A DNA stretch of 64,000 nucleotides from Sacculina carcini (Eukaryota > Arthropoda > Thecostraca > Sacculinidae): assembly GCA_916048095.2 (NCBI GenBank), contig OU696592.1:287626-351625 (forward strand), in the 5' to 3' direction. Position numbers and translations under genes: made by a program. Below are positions 37,086 through 48,687 of the stretch, piece by piece; position 1 is the first letter of the stretch; the number at the start of each line of letters is the position of its first letter. The notes below the pieces were generated by a model. The model was not told the DNA's origin and did no database searches. It was given only the letters and a program-made list of their open reading frames with translations.

Positions 37086-37629
37086 CGGATGAGGCATAAC
37101 CCGCCAATATCCAATAGCGCGCCCGTCAATCTAGGATTTAAACCCGCCCGTTGTGCGGAACAATTCAAAAAATTAAATTCATATTTAATTAGTGAACATA
37201 TTGAAAATTAAAATAGATTAAAGTAAATCCATAGAAATCCTAATCAATTGAAAAGTCTAAATTTAATTATTTTTTATTGTTATTTTGACAAAATACTATC
37301 CCTCATCCCGCCTCATATTCAAACCTGCCCGTCGTGCTGAATAATTCAGAACTCGAACACGATCCGTTCTGGACCTTGATGTCAAATCCGTTAGTTTTGT
37401 ATATGAACTCGTTTTACACGGTGAAATTAAACGTTCTATTGTCTACAGTTGATGCCCCCGGGACATTATTATCTCATAAACATGATCCATCGCTTCGTTT
37501 ACTTTTGAAGCCCCTGATCAATACCATTGAGCCCGCGCAGTTAGGTCACCTCATATTCAAGCATACACGCACACAGACAGACAGATAATTTCTTTTATAT
37601 TTATATATATATATATATATATATATAGA
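37086..37629 (-). mobile_element. Helitron-like element H6
   Basis: Hairpin motifs at 37144 and 37325, H1-like interior, then ACAGACAGACAGATAATTTC and a TA tract ending TAGA at 37629. Confidence 0.5.
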
Positions 37630-39625
37630 TTTGAACCCGCTCGTCGTGCGGAACAATTAATAAAGTAAAATTCATATTCAATCCATAAAATAAACTGAAT
37701 ACAAATATAAAAGCAAAAAATTTAACCTGTATATACGTTCACCAATAAATACTCAAAATGTGAATATTTTTAATTCAAATTTGACAAAATATTATCCCTC
37801 AATCCGCCTCATATTTGAACCTGCCCGTCGTGCGGAATAATTCAGAACACAAACACATAACAGACAATGGAAATTCTAGCATATAAACCGGCCCGTCGTG
37901 CGGAAAAATCCATACCATTAAATTTGTATTCAATTTATATGCGAAAATAAATATGAATTAATAAAGGAAAGAGTAAACCCATAAAAAGTCTAAATTTCTA
38001 TATTTTTATATTATTTTGACAAAATAGTTTGCCTAAACCGCCTCATATTTAAACCTGCCCGTCGTGCTGAATAATTCAGAGCTCAAAACAAAACAGACAC
38101 AAAACAATGAAAAATGACTAAATTTCTTATCACACTGTTTTCAAAATATATTCAACATCATATATACTCAACATCATATACTCAACATCACCATCTAGCA
38201 TTAAAACCCGCCCGTTGAGCAGAACAATAAATAAAGTATAATGAATATTGAAATAATAAAAAACGATTAGAAACTAAAAAATAAGAAGTAGACCCATAAA
38301 AAGTTTTAACCAATAGAAAAGTCTAAATATGAATGTTTTTATTTTAGATGTGGCAAAATATTTTCCCTCGAACAGCCTCGTATTTAAACCCGCCCGTCGT
38401 GCGGGACTATAAATAGAATATAATGAATCAAAAAGCAAAAAGCTTATCCAATAGAAAAATATATATTTGTAAATTCTTGTTTTAATTATTGACGAAGTTT
38501 TTTCCCTCAACACTGCTCAAATTCACACCCGTCCTTCGTGTGTAGTAATTCAGAAGTGTAACACTATCAAAACAATGAAACCTGCTGTCATCTCTATAAT
38601 TCCAGATTTATGCGTCCGCTAAAACAGCATATTTATATAGTTGGCATTGCATGATATTACAACCCATATCCTTATGCAACTTAAGCTTATGCAACTTGAA
38701 ATTAAACCAATTAAATTATACAGTAAAATTCAGTAGTTAACTTTGTTCCCAGTAGTATTTTATTCGCCCGTCGGGCGGAACAGTTCATGTGTAAATATTG
38801 AGGACAATAAAGCCTTTCTATTCAGTATAGTGTAGCACTAATTGAACTGTACCCAATAAAACCACACCATCCATGCTTGGAGCTAATATGATGCATTCTT
38901 AATTGTGATTGGGCTTCAGTGAAATTTAATCGGTGTATATTCCTGTGTAATCGCAAGTGCGCATAATAGCTGTCAAATCGGAAATATGTGCTTTTGACTT
39001 TACACCGCCGTAACTTCCTTCAGATACACTTTGGAAAATAATAAATTATACCGTATTGTAGAAAACAATATTTCTAGCACGATGGTATAATTTATGTTTA
39101 TGTGTAACAAATAGTTACTGAGAAATAGTAGAAAAATGAATTAATTTTAGTCGCCCGGTGTTCGAGTGTAATTTTGGATGTATTTGAGAATTTTGCCAAT
39201 TTTACAGGTTTTTGTATCATTTTTGGGTATAAATTATAACTTATCTTGTAGAACACAAAAATATCTACACAGTAGTATATTCCTGTGTAATCGCAAGTGC
39301 GCATAATAGCTGTCAAATTGGCAATATGTCCTTTTGACTTTACACCGCCGTAACTTTCTTCAGATACACTTTGGAAAATTACTAATTATACCGTATTGTA
39401 GAAAACAAAATTTCTAGCACGGTGGTATAATTTATTGTAATGTGTGACAAATAGTTCCTGAGAAATGGGTAGAAAAATGAATTAATTTTAATCACCCGGT
39501 GTTCAAGTGTAATTTTGGATGTATTTGAGAATTTTGCCAATTTTACACGTTTTTTGTATCATTTGTGGGTACAAATTATAAATGTTCTTATAGAACACAA
39601 AGTTATCTACATAATAGTATAATTA
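37630..39625 (-). mobile_element. Helitron-like composite H7 at the array edge
   Basis: Hairpin motifs at 37635, 37821, 37890, 38055, 38207, 38388, 38527 and 38763, then two 345-bp modules (38940-39620). Closely related to 26400-28000. The CTAG remnant at the 37630 end is eroded. Confidence 0.5.
38940..39620 (-). repeat. About 345-bp tandem modules, block 3
   Basis: Two modules; TGTAATCGCAAGTGCGCATA recurs 341 bp apart. The second module is cut off by the inverted repeat at 39626. Confidence 0.8.
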
Positions 39626-39703
39626 TGCGGGTTATTGGCTAGACTCAGTAATCTAACTTGACTCAACCTGACCTGACCTGACCTGACCTAGCCAATAACC
39701 GCA
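39626..39703. repeat. Inverted repeat around a TCAGG-like pentamer run
   Basis: TGCGGGTTATTGGCTAG (39626-39642) pairs with CTAGCCAATAACCGCA (39688-39703), one base short. The 45-bp loop contains four CCTGA units, (TCAGG)4 on minus. It marks the right edge of the Helitron-like field. Confidence 0.85.
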
Positions 39704-40375
39704 CAGTATGTTAGGCGCTAGCTACTTGTTGTGTATAAACTCGTGCGTTGCGTTGAAAACCACTGAAATTACGCTATGGTGAAAAGTGAACATATTGGCC
39801 ACAAGCCGCAGTCGCATTCACCGCACTTTGTACGCCTTTGACACTACACTGGCCGAGGTGAACATATTGCCCTATTGCAGAGTATGGGAGTACTCGGGCA
39901 TTTTTGGCTAATATGTTCATAGGGCAATATTGTAGTACTCCCATTTGTTTGAGCACAATTCCAGAAATCGGGTGGGAGGTACACAATAAAAACGAGTGAG
40001 AAAGTACATGCTTGTGAGAAATAATAGGTGAATGACATGCTAACTCATTGACTATTGCCATGTAACCCAGTATCTAAAAGAGTTCATATTCTACTCGCGT
40101 ATAATGACTGTATGAACATGACGCAAAAACCTCATCATTGTGTTAGTATTTGCTTCAGCCGCGCCATATTATCATAAGCATATACAACCAACTCACTGAA
40201 TTCGCCAGGGCTTTCAGTATTTTTTCCAATAAAGTGAATATACCGATAATGTGAATATACCGTATATGTGTGATATGTGCCGTGTACCGTATATGATACG
40301 GTATGTGTGATATGATACGGTATGTGTATATGATACGCTGTGTGATATGTACCGTATATGTGTATATGTGTGATA
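39704..40375. other. No gene; small foldback sequence
   Basis: ATGGGAGTACT (39884-39894) pairs with AGTACTCCCAT (39934-39944), and GAACATATTGCCCTAT (39860) partly with ATAGGGCAATAT (39919). GTTGAAAACCACTG near 39752 repeats the hAT-like end at 36004-36017. AT-rich sequence leads into the next array. Confidence 0.5.
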
Positions 40376-40860
40376 GGTGTGATGTGATACCGTATATGTG
40401 TATATGTGTGATAGGTGTGATGTGATACCGTATATGTGTATATGTGTGATAGGTGTGATGTGATACCGTATATGTGTATATGTGTGATAGGTGTGATGTG
40501 ATACCGTATATGTGTATATGTGTGATAGGTGTGATGTGATACCGTATATGTGTATATGTGTGATAGGTGTGATGTGATACCGTATATGTGTATATGTGTG
40601 ATAGGTGTGATGTGATACCGTATATGTGTATATGTGTGATAGGTGTGATGTGATACCGTATATGTGTATATTTGTGATAGGTGTGATGTGATACCGTATA
40701 TGTGTATATGTGTGATAGGTGTGATGTGATACCGTATATGTGTATATGTGTGATAGGTGTGATGTGATACCGTATATGTGTATATGTGTGATAGGTGTGA
40801 TGTGATACCGTATATGTGTATATGTGTGATAGGTGTGATGTGATACCGTATATGTGATAC
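40376..40860 (+). repeat. 38-bp minisatellite, about 13 copies
   Basis: The unit is ACCGTATATGTGTATATGTG followed by TGATAGGTGTGATGTGAT, nearly perfect, with degenerate partial units on both sides (40240-40375 and 40861-40930). Confidence 0.95.
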
Positions 40861-41477
40861 CGTATATGTGTAACCGTATATGTTTGAATATATGTGATAA
40901 TGTGATAGTGAATATAACGATAAAGTGAATATACCGATAATATACCGTAATTTTACTTGATGTCGAAGGGTCCCATTTAACGTTTTCTTGTTATAATGTT
41001 AAGTTAAATAAACGTCTTTCATAAACATTTCGTATTTCATTTAGTATTGAATATTTAGTAAAATATAATATCAAGTGTGTAATAATGTATATTATAGAAT
41101 TCCACATATGGGGATAGCAAATATCGATTCAAATCCTGTGAGAACGATTGCTGAAGGTACGAAAATGGTACGATATTACGGTAAGAAATTTTCTTCTAAC
41201 TTTTCTACTAGTACGGTACGATTGCAAAAATGAGGTACGGTACGAAATTTTTTCGTTGGTACGAATCACGAAAAACCAATCGTACCGTATCGTACTTCAT
41301 TCTCTGCTCCCCACACAAATCCTTACATCTCAACACGACACCCGATCACTCCCACGTGATATCTAGCACGCACCCTGCAAACGCAGCACTGTGCAAACGC
41401 TGCACTTTGCAAACACACACACCCGCACACAAGCATAGACACACATTGCGCAAAGCAAATACAAGAGGCATACATAT
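40861..41477. other. No gene; cluster of GGTACG motifs
   Basis: 41146-41310 contains about nine GTACG/CGTAC motifs on both strands, like the subterminal repeats of some hAT elements. No ends were identified. Confidence 0.4.
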
Positions 41478-41655
<178 letters not shown>

Positions 41656-42148
41656 GAATACAACTCGGTGAATACAACTCGGTGTGTACAACTCGGTGAA
41701 TACAACTCGGTGAATACAACTCGGTGAATACAACTCGGTGAATACAACTCGGTGAATACAACTCGGTGAATACAACTCGGTGAATACAACTCGGTGAATA
41801 CAACTCGGTGAATACAACTCGGTGAATACAACTCGGTGAATACAACTCGGTGAATACAACTCGGTGAATACAACTCGGTGAATACAACTCGGTGAATACA
41901 ACTCGGTGAATACAACTCGGTGAATACAACTCGGTGAATACAACTCGGTGAATACAACTCGGTGAATACAACTCGGTGAATACAACTCGGTGAATACAAC
42001 TCGGTGAATACAACTCGGTGAATACAACTCGGTGAATACAACTCGGTGAATACAACTCGGTGAATACAACTCGGTGAATACAACTCGGTGAATACAACTC
42101 GGTGAATACAACTCGGTGAATACAACTCGGTGAATACAACTCGGTGAA
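41656..42148 (+). repeat. 14-bp minisatellite, 35 copies
   Basis: The unit GAATACAACTCGGT is almost invariant (one early TGTGTAC variant). It abuts the CA tract. Long open frames on minus are 14-codon repeat translations. Confidence 0.98.
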
Positions 42149-43099
42149 AACACACGCACAACGAAAACCTCTAACTACAATGACTCACTGCAATCACAAG
42201 TTTCTCCACTGTAAGTGTGACTGTTTCTTATATGATACTTGCTCATGGCTCATTTATTCGTTCAATTGTATATTAATCTTTTTGTGCCCACGTTATTTTG
42301 TGTTTTGTAATTGTTTCTTAATGTTCATTCGTGCACTTTTATACCTGGTTCTGTTTGCGCTTTTATACTTGTTAATCTGTATCACATCGCGGTTTTGTCA
42401 TTGAAATGCGTTATAACAAATAACTGTTGCTGTTGAGCAATGAAATGTATTTTGCAGTCACTCCAAGTTAAGGGCTGTTGCACTTTCAATGTGATTGTCT
42501 GTGAGAGTACGAGGTAGCATATCTGCTATAATTGCCCAGTTTTGTCGCACTTGTTGTGTAAACCGCAACAATACTAGCTCTTCTCTACTATTTCCTCCTT
42601 ATTTCGATAGTTTTATGTCTGTCTTCTTTGTGAAAGTTTTCAGATAATTTTTATATTCTTTGAAGATATGGATCTCTTCGGAAAATTCTGCTTTATCACA
42701 GAATCTGCCGAAATCGCGGAACATCATCTTTACCACGCCTTTGTAAACTATATTTTATATAGTGCGCTATATCAAATATCATTTTATATATTTGTCTGCT
42801 TATTTGTTTTTCTGCGGGTATATGTGTATGTGTATTTGCCGGTGTGTGGGATAAAGATGGCAATATGAAGTATACCAAATGTAATTAAAAATTTCGAGTT
42901 TATAACGAGAAAACTGTGGAAATCAATGTTGACATTGCATCAATTTCGTCTCCATGTGATGTTGTAAGAATTTCCTGTCTGCGACGAGTGTTCGGCGTAA
43001 GATTGATGACTGCACTGGTTGTCGTTCAGGGCCGGCTTTATTGCGGTCATCGCACCGTCCTGCCGCACCGTCACTTGGCCGGTCTCGGCACAGACACAG
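42149..43099. other. No gene recognised between two minisatellites
   Basis: AT-rich unique-looking sequence with short frames. CAGGGCCGGCTTTATTGCGG at about 43028 looks like a hAT-type terminus just before the next array. Confidence 0.4.
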
Positions 43100-43857
43100 T
43101 CTACATCACAGTGTCTACATCACAGTGTGTACATCACAGTGTGTACATCACAGTGTGTACATCACAGTGTGTACATCACAGTGTGTACATCACAGTGTCT
43201 ACATCACAGTGTGTACATCACAGTGTCTACATCACAGCGTCTACATCACAGTGTGTACATCACAGTGTCTACATCACAGTGTGTACATCACAGTGTGTAC
43301 ATCACAGTGTGTACATCACAGTGTGTACATCACAGTGTGTACATCACAGTGTGTACATCACAGTGTGTACATCACAGTGTCTACATCACAGTGTGTACAT
43401 CACAGTGTGTACATCACAGTGTCTACATCACAGCGTCTACATCACAGTGTGTACATCACAGTGTCTACATCACAGTGTGTACATCACAGTGTGTACATCA
43501 CAGTGTCTACATCACAGTGTGTACATCACAGTGTGTACATCACAGTGTGTACATCACAGTGTGTACATCACAGTGTGTACATCACAGTGTGTACATCACA
43601 GTGTCTACATCACAGTGTGTACATCACAGTGTGTACATCACAGTGTGTACATCACAGTGTGTACATCACAGTGTGTACATCACAGTGTGTACATCACAGT
43701 GTGTACATCACAGTGTGTACATCACAGTGTGTACATCACAGTGTGTACATCACAGTGTGTACATCACAGTGTGTACATCACAGTGTGTACATCACAGTGT
43801 GTACATCACAGTGTCTACATCACAGTGTGTACATCACAGTGTGTACATCACAGTGTC
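43100..43857 (+). repeat. 14-bp minisatellite, 54 copies
   Basis: Units alternate irregularly between TGTACATCACAGTG and TCTACATCACAGTG, with two CAGCG variants. All three plus frames stay open through the array because of the 14-bp period. No protein is inferred. Confidence 0.98.
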
Positions 43858-43974
43858 AACTGAGCCAGCCGCTCGTCCGTACAAAAAGCAGACGGGACAG
43901 TGTCACCAGGAAGTGGGCGCAAAAGTGTCCTAGCCAAGGCCAGCACACACCTCGTCTGCTCAGCTGTGATAAAT

Positions 43975-43990
43975 TTACACACACACACAC

Positions 43991-44032
<42 letters not shown>

Positions 44033-44117
44033 GCACACACACACTCACACTCACACACACACACACACTCATACACACACACGCACACACACACTCATAC
44101 ACACACACACTCATACA
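43975..44117 (+). repeat. CA-rich microsatellite
   Basis: CACACA interrupted by CTCA and CGCA variants. Confidence 0.95.
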
Positions 44118-44889
44118 GACAAAAGTGGCTTTTACAACGGTACCGCTTGAATTCCAGTTTAGGGTCGTCAGGAAAAGGACGATTTCACATCTTGATAAAA
44201 GCAGGCCAATTATACACACGCCAATTATACACACACCAACATACACAGGCCAGTATATATCTTATGCAGGTGTGTGTATGTGCGTGTGTGTTATTTATCA
44301 ATCATACTGTGTTGTCTTGGAACCTAGCTAAATAAAATTACTCATTTGATTCGAACAGTTGAGAGTCGCCGCTAATCAACAATATTTTATATTGTTTTCC
44401 CTTCTAAACAAGATGATTTATTTGTTGAATAAATGAATAAATCTATCAATCGAGTGTGTATGGATGCAGTCATACAGTTTATACGTTGACGCTCCTCAAA
44501 TTTCTGTTTGTACGTAGATTTTATCAATTATTTTATTATTTAATATATATCGTATATAATTTACTAACATATTGAAATGTATTCCTTATGCATTCAATTT
44601 TTTTCTATCGCTTGAAAGATAATTGTAACCCCAGAAAAAAATTAAATAAACAATATATACCGAAGGACAAAATGGTGCAATTTATTTAATATTTTTATTA
44701 AAATTATTTTTAAACATATATAGACTAGCTAATAACTGAAATATTGCAGCCATATTTATACAGATGCCGTACATTTTCTACAAAAATAAACTGGGATGGT
44801 AGCAGTGTCGAATACGTTGACTAATTCAGCGACTCAGCAATACCTCTTATGAACAAATACATGTTGTTGTTGTTGTTGTTGTTGTTATT
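44118..44889. other. No gene recognised
   Basis: AT-rich sequence ending in a (TTG)n tract at 44862-44887 that abuts the relic cuticle flank. Confidence 0.4.
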
Positions 44890-45155
44890 GTTGATAGAAG
44901 AAACAGACAAACACACGGAACAGAGGAACAAACATGCCGAACAATCCACACGTCTTGGACAGAATGATATCAAACATATATCAAGCTAAATTACTGTGTC
45001 TTAACGTCGATATCAGGAAAAACATTAAATAAGTTATTATTAGTTGTCCAGATTAATGTGATAATGGCAACACTAAAAATTATCATATAAAATCTGGTCA
45101 ATATTGGTATATAAATATTGATGTAGTTTGAGGAATTTTCCGCTCAGATGGCATG
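44890..45155 (+). pseudogene. Orphan 3' flank of a lost cuticle gene copy
   Basis: GAAACAGACAAACACACGGA, through CCACACGTCTTGGACAGAAT to TTTTCCGCTCAGATGGCA, matches the 3' flank of the cuticle copies (52070-52290 plus 53040-53070, and inverted at 62780-63050). No cuticle exon precedes it: it starts abruptly after the TTG tract. It is therefore a truncated end of the duplicated unit. Confidence 0.8.
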
Positions 45156-45351
45156 GAATACCATGTCATCTTATCAAAACGACATTTTTGGCAAAAGGTT
45201 ACATCGGTCAAAACAAGTTTTCTGGCGGAAGCTTTTAAACAAAATTCTCACTAAATTTTGGCTGCAGATTGCGAAAATGAACTCCAATTGCTTCAATCAC
45301 ATCAGCATTATGAGCTATATCAGTATCTATTTTTAAGAAATTTCTCATCAG

Positions 45352-45378
45352 TTAGGTTAGGCTAGGTTAAGTTAGGTA
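45352..45378 (+). repeat. Degenerate TTAGG-like repeat
   Basis: GTTAGGTTAGGCTAGGTTAA then GTTAGG: five TTAGG-like units with one substitution. Confidence 0.7.
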
Positions 45379-45539
45379 GTGCATTTTTATAGTGAAGTAA
45401 TAATAAAGGCTACAAGGTTCATATACAATAAATAATACACAGTCACAAAATTCGGATATAAAACATAAAAATACATAAATATATATGTATATATAGGTTG
45501 CACAAGATCAACGACAAATTACAGATATTTAAATTTTAT

Positions 45540-46100
45540 TGATTGATCCCTGATGTTGAGCATCTGGGTTGTCTCTCATCAAGCTCCAGCAGTAATCTGA
45601 CATCATGTATGAATTCTATCGGCCTTGGTTCCGATCTTCCATTGTTTTAATGTCCTGATTGAGCCGTTCTCCTATCTCCTCACTTGCAACCCGAAGAATC
45701 TCCTCAAAATTGTCCAAATAGTTGTGTAGTTGTGTAAATAGTGAATCTTGATATTCATATTGCTCGTTTGATCTCACAGGCTCATTAGTAGCTTTTCCGC
45801 AATCTCTTCATAGTTATCTGATTTATTATTCCTCAGGAAATTCCATACCACATTACAATGTGCATTCCAAGTTCTAACTTTTGTGTCATTTATCGATTCG
45901 GTAAAGTTCTTATCTCGCATAAGTGTTCTAATTTGAAGTTCACAAAATATTCCAGCTGTGTTCTTATCTTCACCAAGATCAGGAAAAGCTGAACAAAGAT
46001 ATTTGAAATATTATCCACTTTGATCAAGACATTTGACAATCTCTTTCATTAATCCAAATTTTCTGTGCAAGGGAGGAAAAACAATTTTCTTCCTATCCAC
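45540..46100 (-). pseudogene. Degenerate transposon-type ORF, family not named
   Basis: Minus translation gives FPPLHRKFGLMKEIVKCLDQ, FKYLCSAFPDLGEDKNTAG, IFCELQIRTLMRDKNFTESI and EEILRVASEEIGERLNQDIK, then MEDRNQG and MMSDYCWSLMRDNPDAQHQ. I recall very similar proteins repeated many times in insect and cnidarian genomes, usually annotated as uncharacterised. In-frame stops and one frameshift show decay. I cannot assign the transposon class. Confidence 0.6.
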
Positions 46101-46694
46101 TCTAGCAGAGGAGGGCAACCTTTTCAGAGTGAGGGCCAAATGAGACTCTTGGAAAGAGGTCGTGAGCCGGAGTGAAAACGGAATCTCAGAGTTACTATAT
46201 ATTATATAATACATTGATTACTTGAATAAAAAGTACAAAAGTTGTATTAAACACTATATAAATCAATGAGACTGCTGGTGTTGTTTGTCATGAAGAATCA
46301 TTTCTATGTGTGGCTCGATGATTGTGTTAGACAACAAAAGATTGTCATTGCGATGGCGGTAAGAGAGTTGAGAGCGAATGTGAAGCTTCGTGTATTTCAG
46401 TTTTGAGAAGAGATGTTTACAGCAGTAATTGCTGCCAAACATGACCACAACATGCGCAATGTATTATTTAAAGTTGTTAGAAAGGAGAACGATGTCACGG
46501 AAGAAGGACAGCGGAGAAGAGATGCGGAATTTCGGCTTCATTTCATCGTTGCATTGTAGCTCGACCAGCTCCATCTGCAGGGAGACAGGGGAAGTCTTCC
46601 ACGGGAAAGTCAAAGGAGGCCGTGAAAACCTTGAAAGCAGCACCCGGACTATTACGATTACTACAACAACAACAACTACTACTACTACTAAATA

Positions 46695-47030
46695 TAAGAA
46701 AGGTTAAAGGTTAAAGGCCCAAGTGACAGCTGCTACACGGGAAGAAGCCGAAGCTTATGAACACACATGCGTGCCCCGTGCAGCTCGCTGCCACCGCAGA
46801 ACCGACCCTCTCCACGCTATGGCGCCACAAGGACGTAAGACGTATTAGGGAGAGCCACCTCCCCAGAATGCATGGCACAACTCATGACTGATATCTGGTA
46901 CCATCATTTACTGCTGGGTGGACAGGGGCTGTTGGATTATAGAATTCGCCCAATGAAATTCTGCTCCACTGGGTTACGAACCACGGACCTCCCGCTTGTG
47001 AGGCGGGTGTGCTAACCAGTACACCAAGGA
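46695..47030 (-). mobile_element. tRNA-Val(CAC)-derived SINE
   Basis: Minus reads GACTCCTTGGTGTACTGG (A box), TTAGCACACCCGCCTCACAA (anticodon arm with CAC) and GGTCCGTGGTTCGTAACCC (B box), the order of a tRNA-Val head. A body of about 260 bp and a (TAG)n/(TTG)n tail at about 46660-46692 follow. The head has mismatches and no proper acceptor stem, so it is a SINE and not a working tRNA. Confidence 0.75.
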
Positions 47031-47802
47031 GTCCACAATAATGATAATAATAATAATGAAATGTAATAGTAGTTCAATAATATATATTTTTTTAAACTTA
47101 GGATCTATATGAATTTCTTGTCTACTTTCACTGGGAAGTCTGCGGGCCGTATTGAATAATAAAGCATAACTGGGTGGTGGACCGGACGTTAAGACTTCGC
47201 GGGCTCGATGTGACCCGCCCTTTCTATCTTAGATATATCTTAGAGCCCTTTATATTGAGACCTGCTCTAGAGGATCATTGATGACATTCTTATCCCCAGA
47301 TACCACATTCTGTCGTTGAGAGCATTAATTTTCACACTCAATGTTTTGCTTTAACTCTACTATCCCAATGAGTCTGTTAAATTCGTGAAAATGAGATATA
47401 TAACCTCAGCGAAAAAACGTGACTTGATGGAGAAAATGTAATAACAAACTTGAATTCAGCTCACTCAAATTAGTCCAAATATGTTCCAAAACTCCATGCC
47501 AGAAATTTTGTTTATTTGCCTGTAGACAAGTGTTACGAGGAATGAAATACTGAAATAAAATATGAAATAAAATATGTATATTAATTTCGCTTTATCACTT
47601 TAGTGTGATATATTATTAATAAATATATGCAGTTTCACACAATATAATGCGTTTACAACGAATAAACTCAGCAAATTTGTGCGTCAAAAATGGGCCAATT
47701 AGAACAAGATATGAGGAAATGGATGGATGTCATGGACTCAGCCGTTGAAGCACTCTCAAGGACATAGCAGGAGCAGTGAGCTGAGCGAGGTGGATGTGTC
47801 GC

Positions 47803-47809
47803 TATATAA
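47803..47809 (+). promoter_or_regulatory. TATA box of cuticle gene 1
   Basis: TATATAA lies 62-68 bp upstream of the ATG. The surrounding sequence back to about 47630 is conserved in all the copies whose upstream region is in the window. Confidence 0.75.
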
Positions 47810-47870
47810 CAGGCCGACTGATTGTGTATGGCAGCATTATCGTGTGACACTCGCTAACACTCACATCATC

Positions 47871-48687
47871 ATGAAACTGGTGAGTGACACTTCACTTTGC
47901 TCCAGATAATAGTGTTTGTGAGTTCATGTGTGACATTCATATTCATGTAGGCTCATGTATATACTTATTCATCTGGAAATAACACGTTTCGGAGCAAAAT
48001 TATATAATATATTTTACATTGCCAAACTTAAAAAAACAACCTCATTTTATCAGTGAATTAATCTGCTTATTTGTACTAATATGTATGAAGTGCACTGTTG
48101 TGTGTTGATGTGATGTGATCTAATGGTGTTGTATGTGTTGATATGAACAGTTTATCATTGCCGCCTGTGTGGTGCTGGCTGTTGCCGAGAGAAGATACTC
48201 AGCACCTCGCGTTGTAGTGAGCAAGACATACGAGACTCCCGAGGAAGTTCGTGAGGAACCAGAGAGACGTTACCGATACGAGCCAGAGGTTCGTACCGTC
48301 GAGGAGCCGATAGCCATTCTGAAACAATCGGCTGAACTGCGAGATGATCATTCATACGACATGCAGTTTGAAACCGAGAATGGTATTTCCATGGAGGAAT
48401 CTGGTCGTGCATTGCCTGCCAGCGGCTACGACAAGGAAGGCAGCTTCGAGGTGGCCGGTCAGTACAGCTACACCGGCTCTGACGGCAAACTGTACCGTGT
48501 TGTGTATGTGGCCGATGAGAACGGCTTCCAGGCTCAGGGAGACCACCTGCCCACTCCGGTTCCCACCGAGTACCCGACACCAGATCCGTCTGATGACGGA
48601 GACGACGGCAGCTACCGTGCTGAGCAAGTGAGGAACTCGTATGAAGAGCCGGAGGAGCCGGTGCGTACTTACCGCGGATACAACTGA
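47871..48687 (+). CDS. RR-1-type cuticle protein, copy 1
   Basis: Exon 1 is ATGAAACTG (47871-47879), exon 2 is 48151-48687, with a 271-bp GTGAGT...ACAG intron. The 181-aa precursor has signal peptide MKLFIIAACVVLAVA, an Arg/Glu-rich segment (16-65), and a Rebers-Riddiford chitin-binding domain (about 70-139): YDMQFETENG, then GSFEVAGQYSYTGSDGKLY, VVYVADENGFQAQGDHLPTP. An acidic Pro/Asp/Glu-rich tail ends YRGYN. RR-1 proteins bind chitin in flexible cuticle; the RR-1 assignment is from the consensus. The tiny first exon interrupting the signal peptide is typical of cuticle genes. There is no AATAAA within about 150 bp; AATACA at 48780 is the nearest candidate. Confidence 0.93.

Noticed and set aside
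21250-39642. CRISPR-like array, because of regularly recurring GC-rich motifs
   Set aside because: Spacing is irregular, spacers are themselves repeated, and the DNA is eukaryotic.
42916-44150. Three overlapping plus-strand frames of 300-370 codons (STSQCVHHSVYITV-type repeats)
   Set aside because: All three frames are open across the 14-bp array; none extends into non-repetitive coding sequence.
46960-47030. tRNA-Val gene
   Set aside because: The boxes and anticodon arm are tRNA-like, but the acceptor stem does not pair and a SINE body and tail follow.
46102-47230. A single hAT element with ends near AGGAGGGCAACCTTTT and GCGGGCTCGATGTGACCC
   Set aside because: The left end looks hAT-like but the right end does not match it convincingly and no target duplication is visible; the SINE lies between them.
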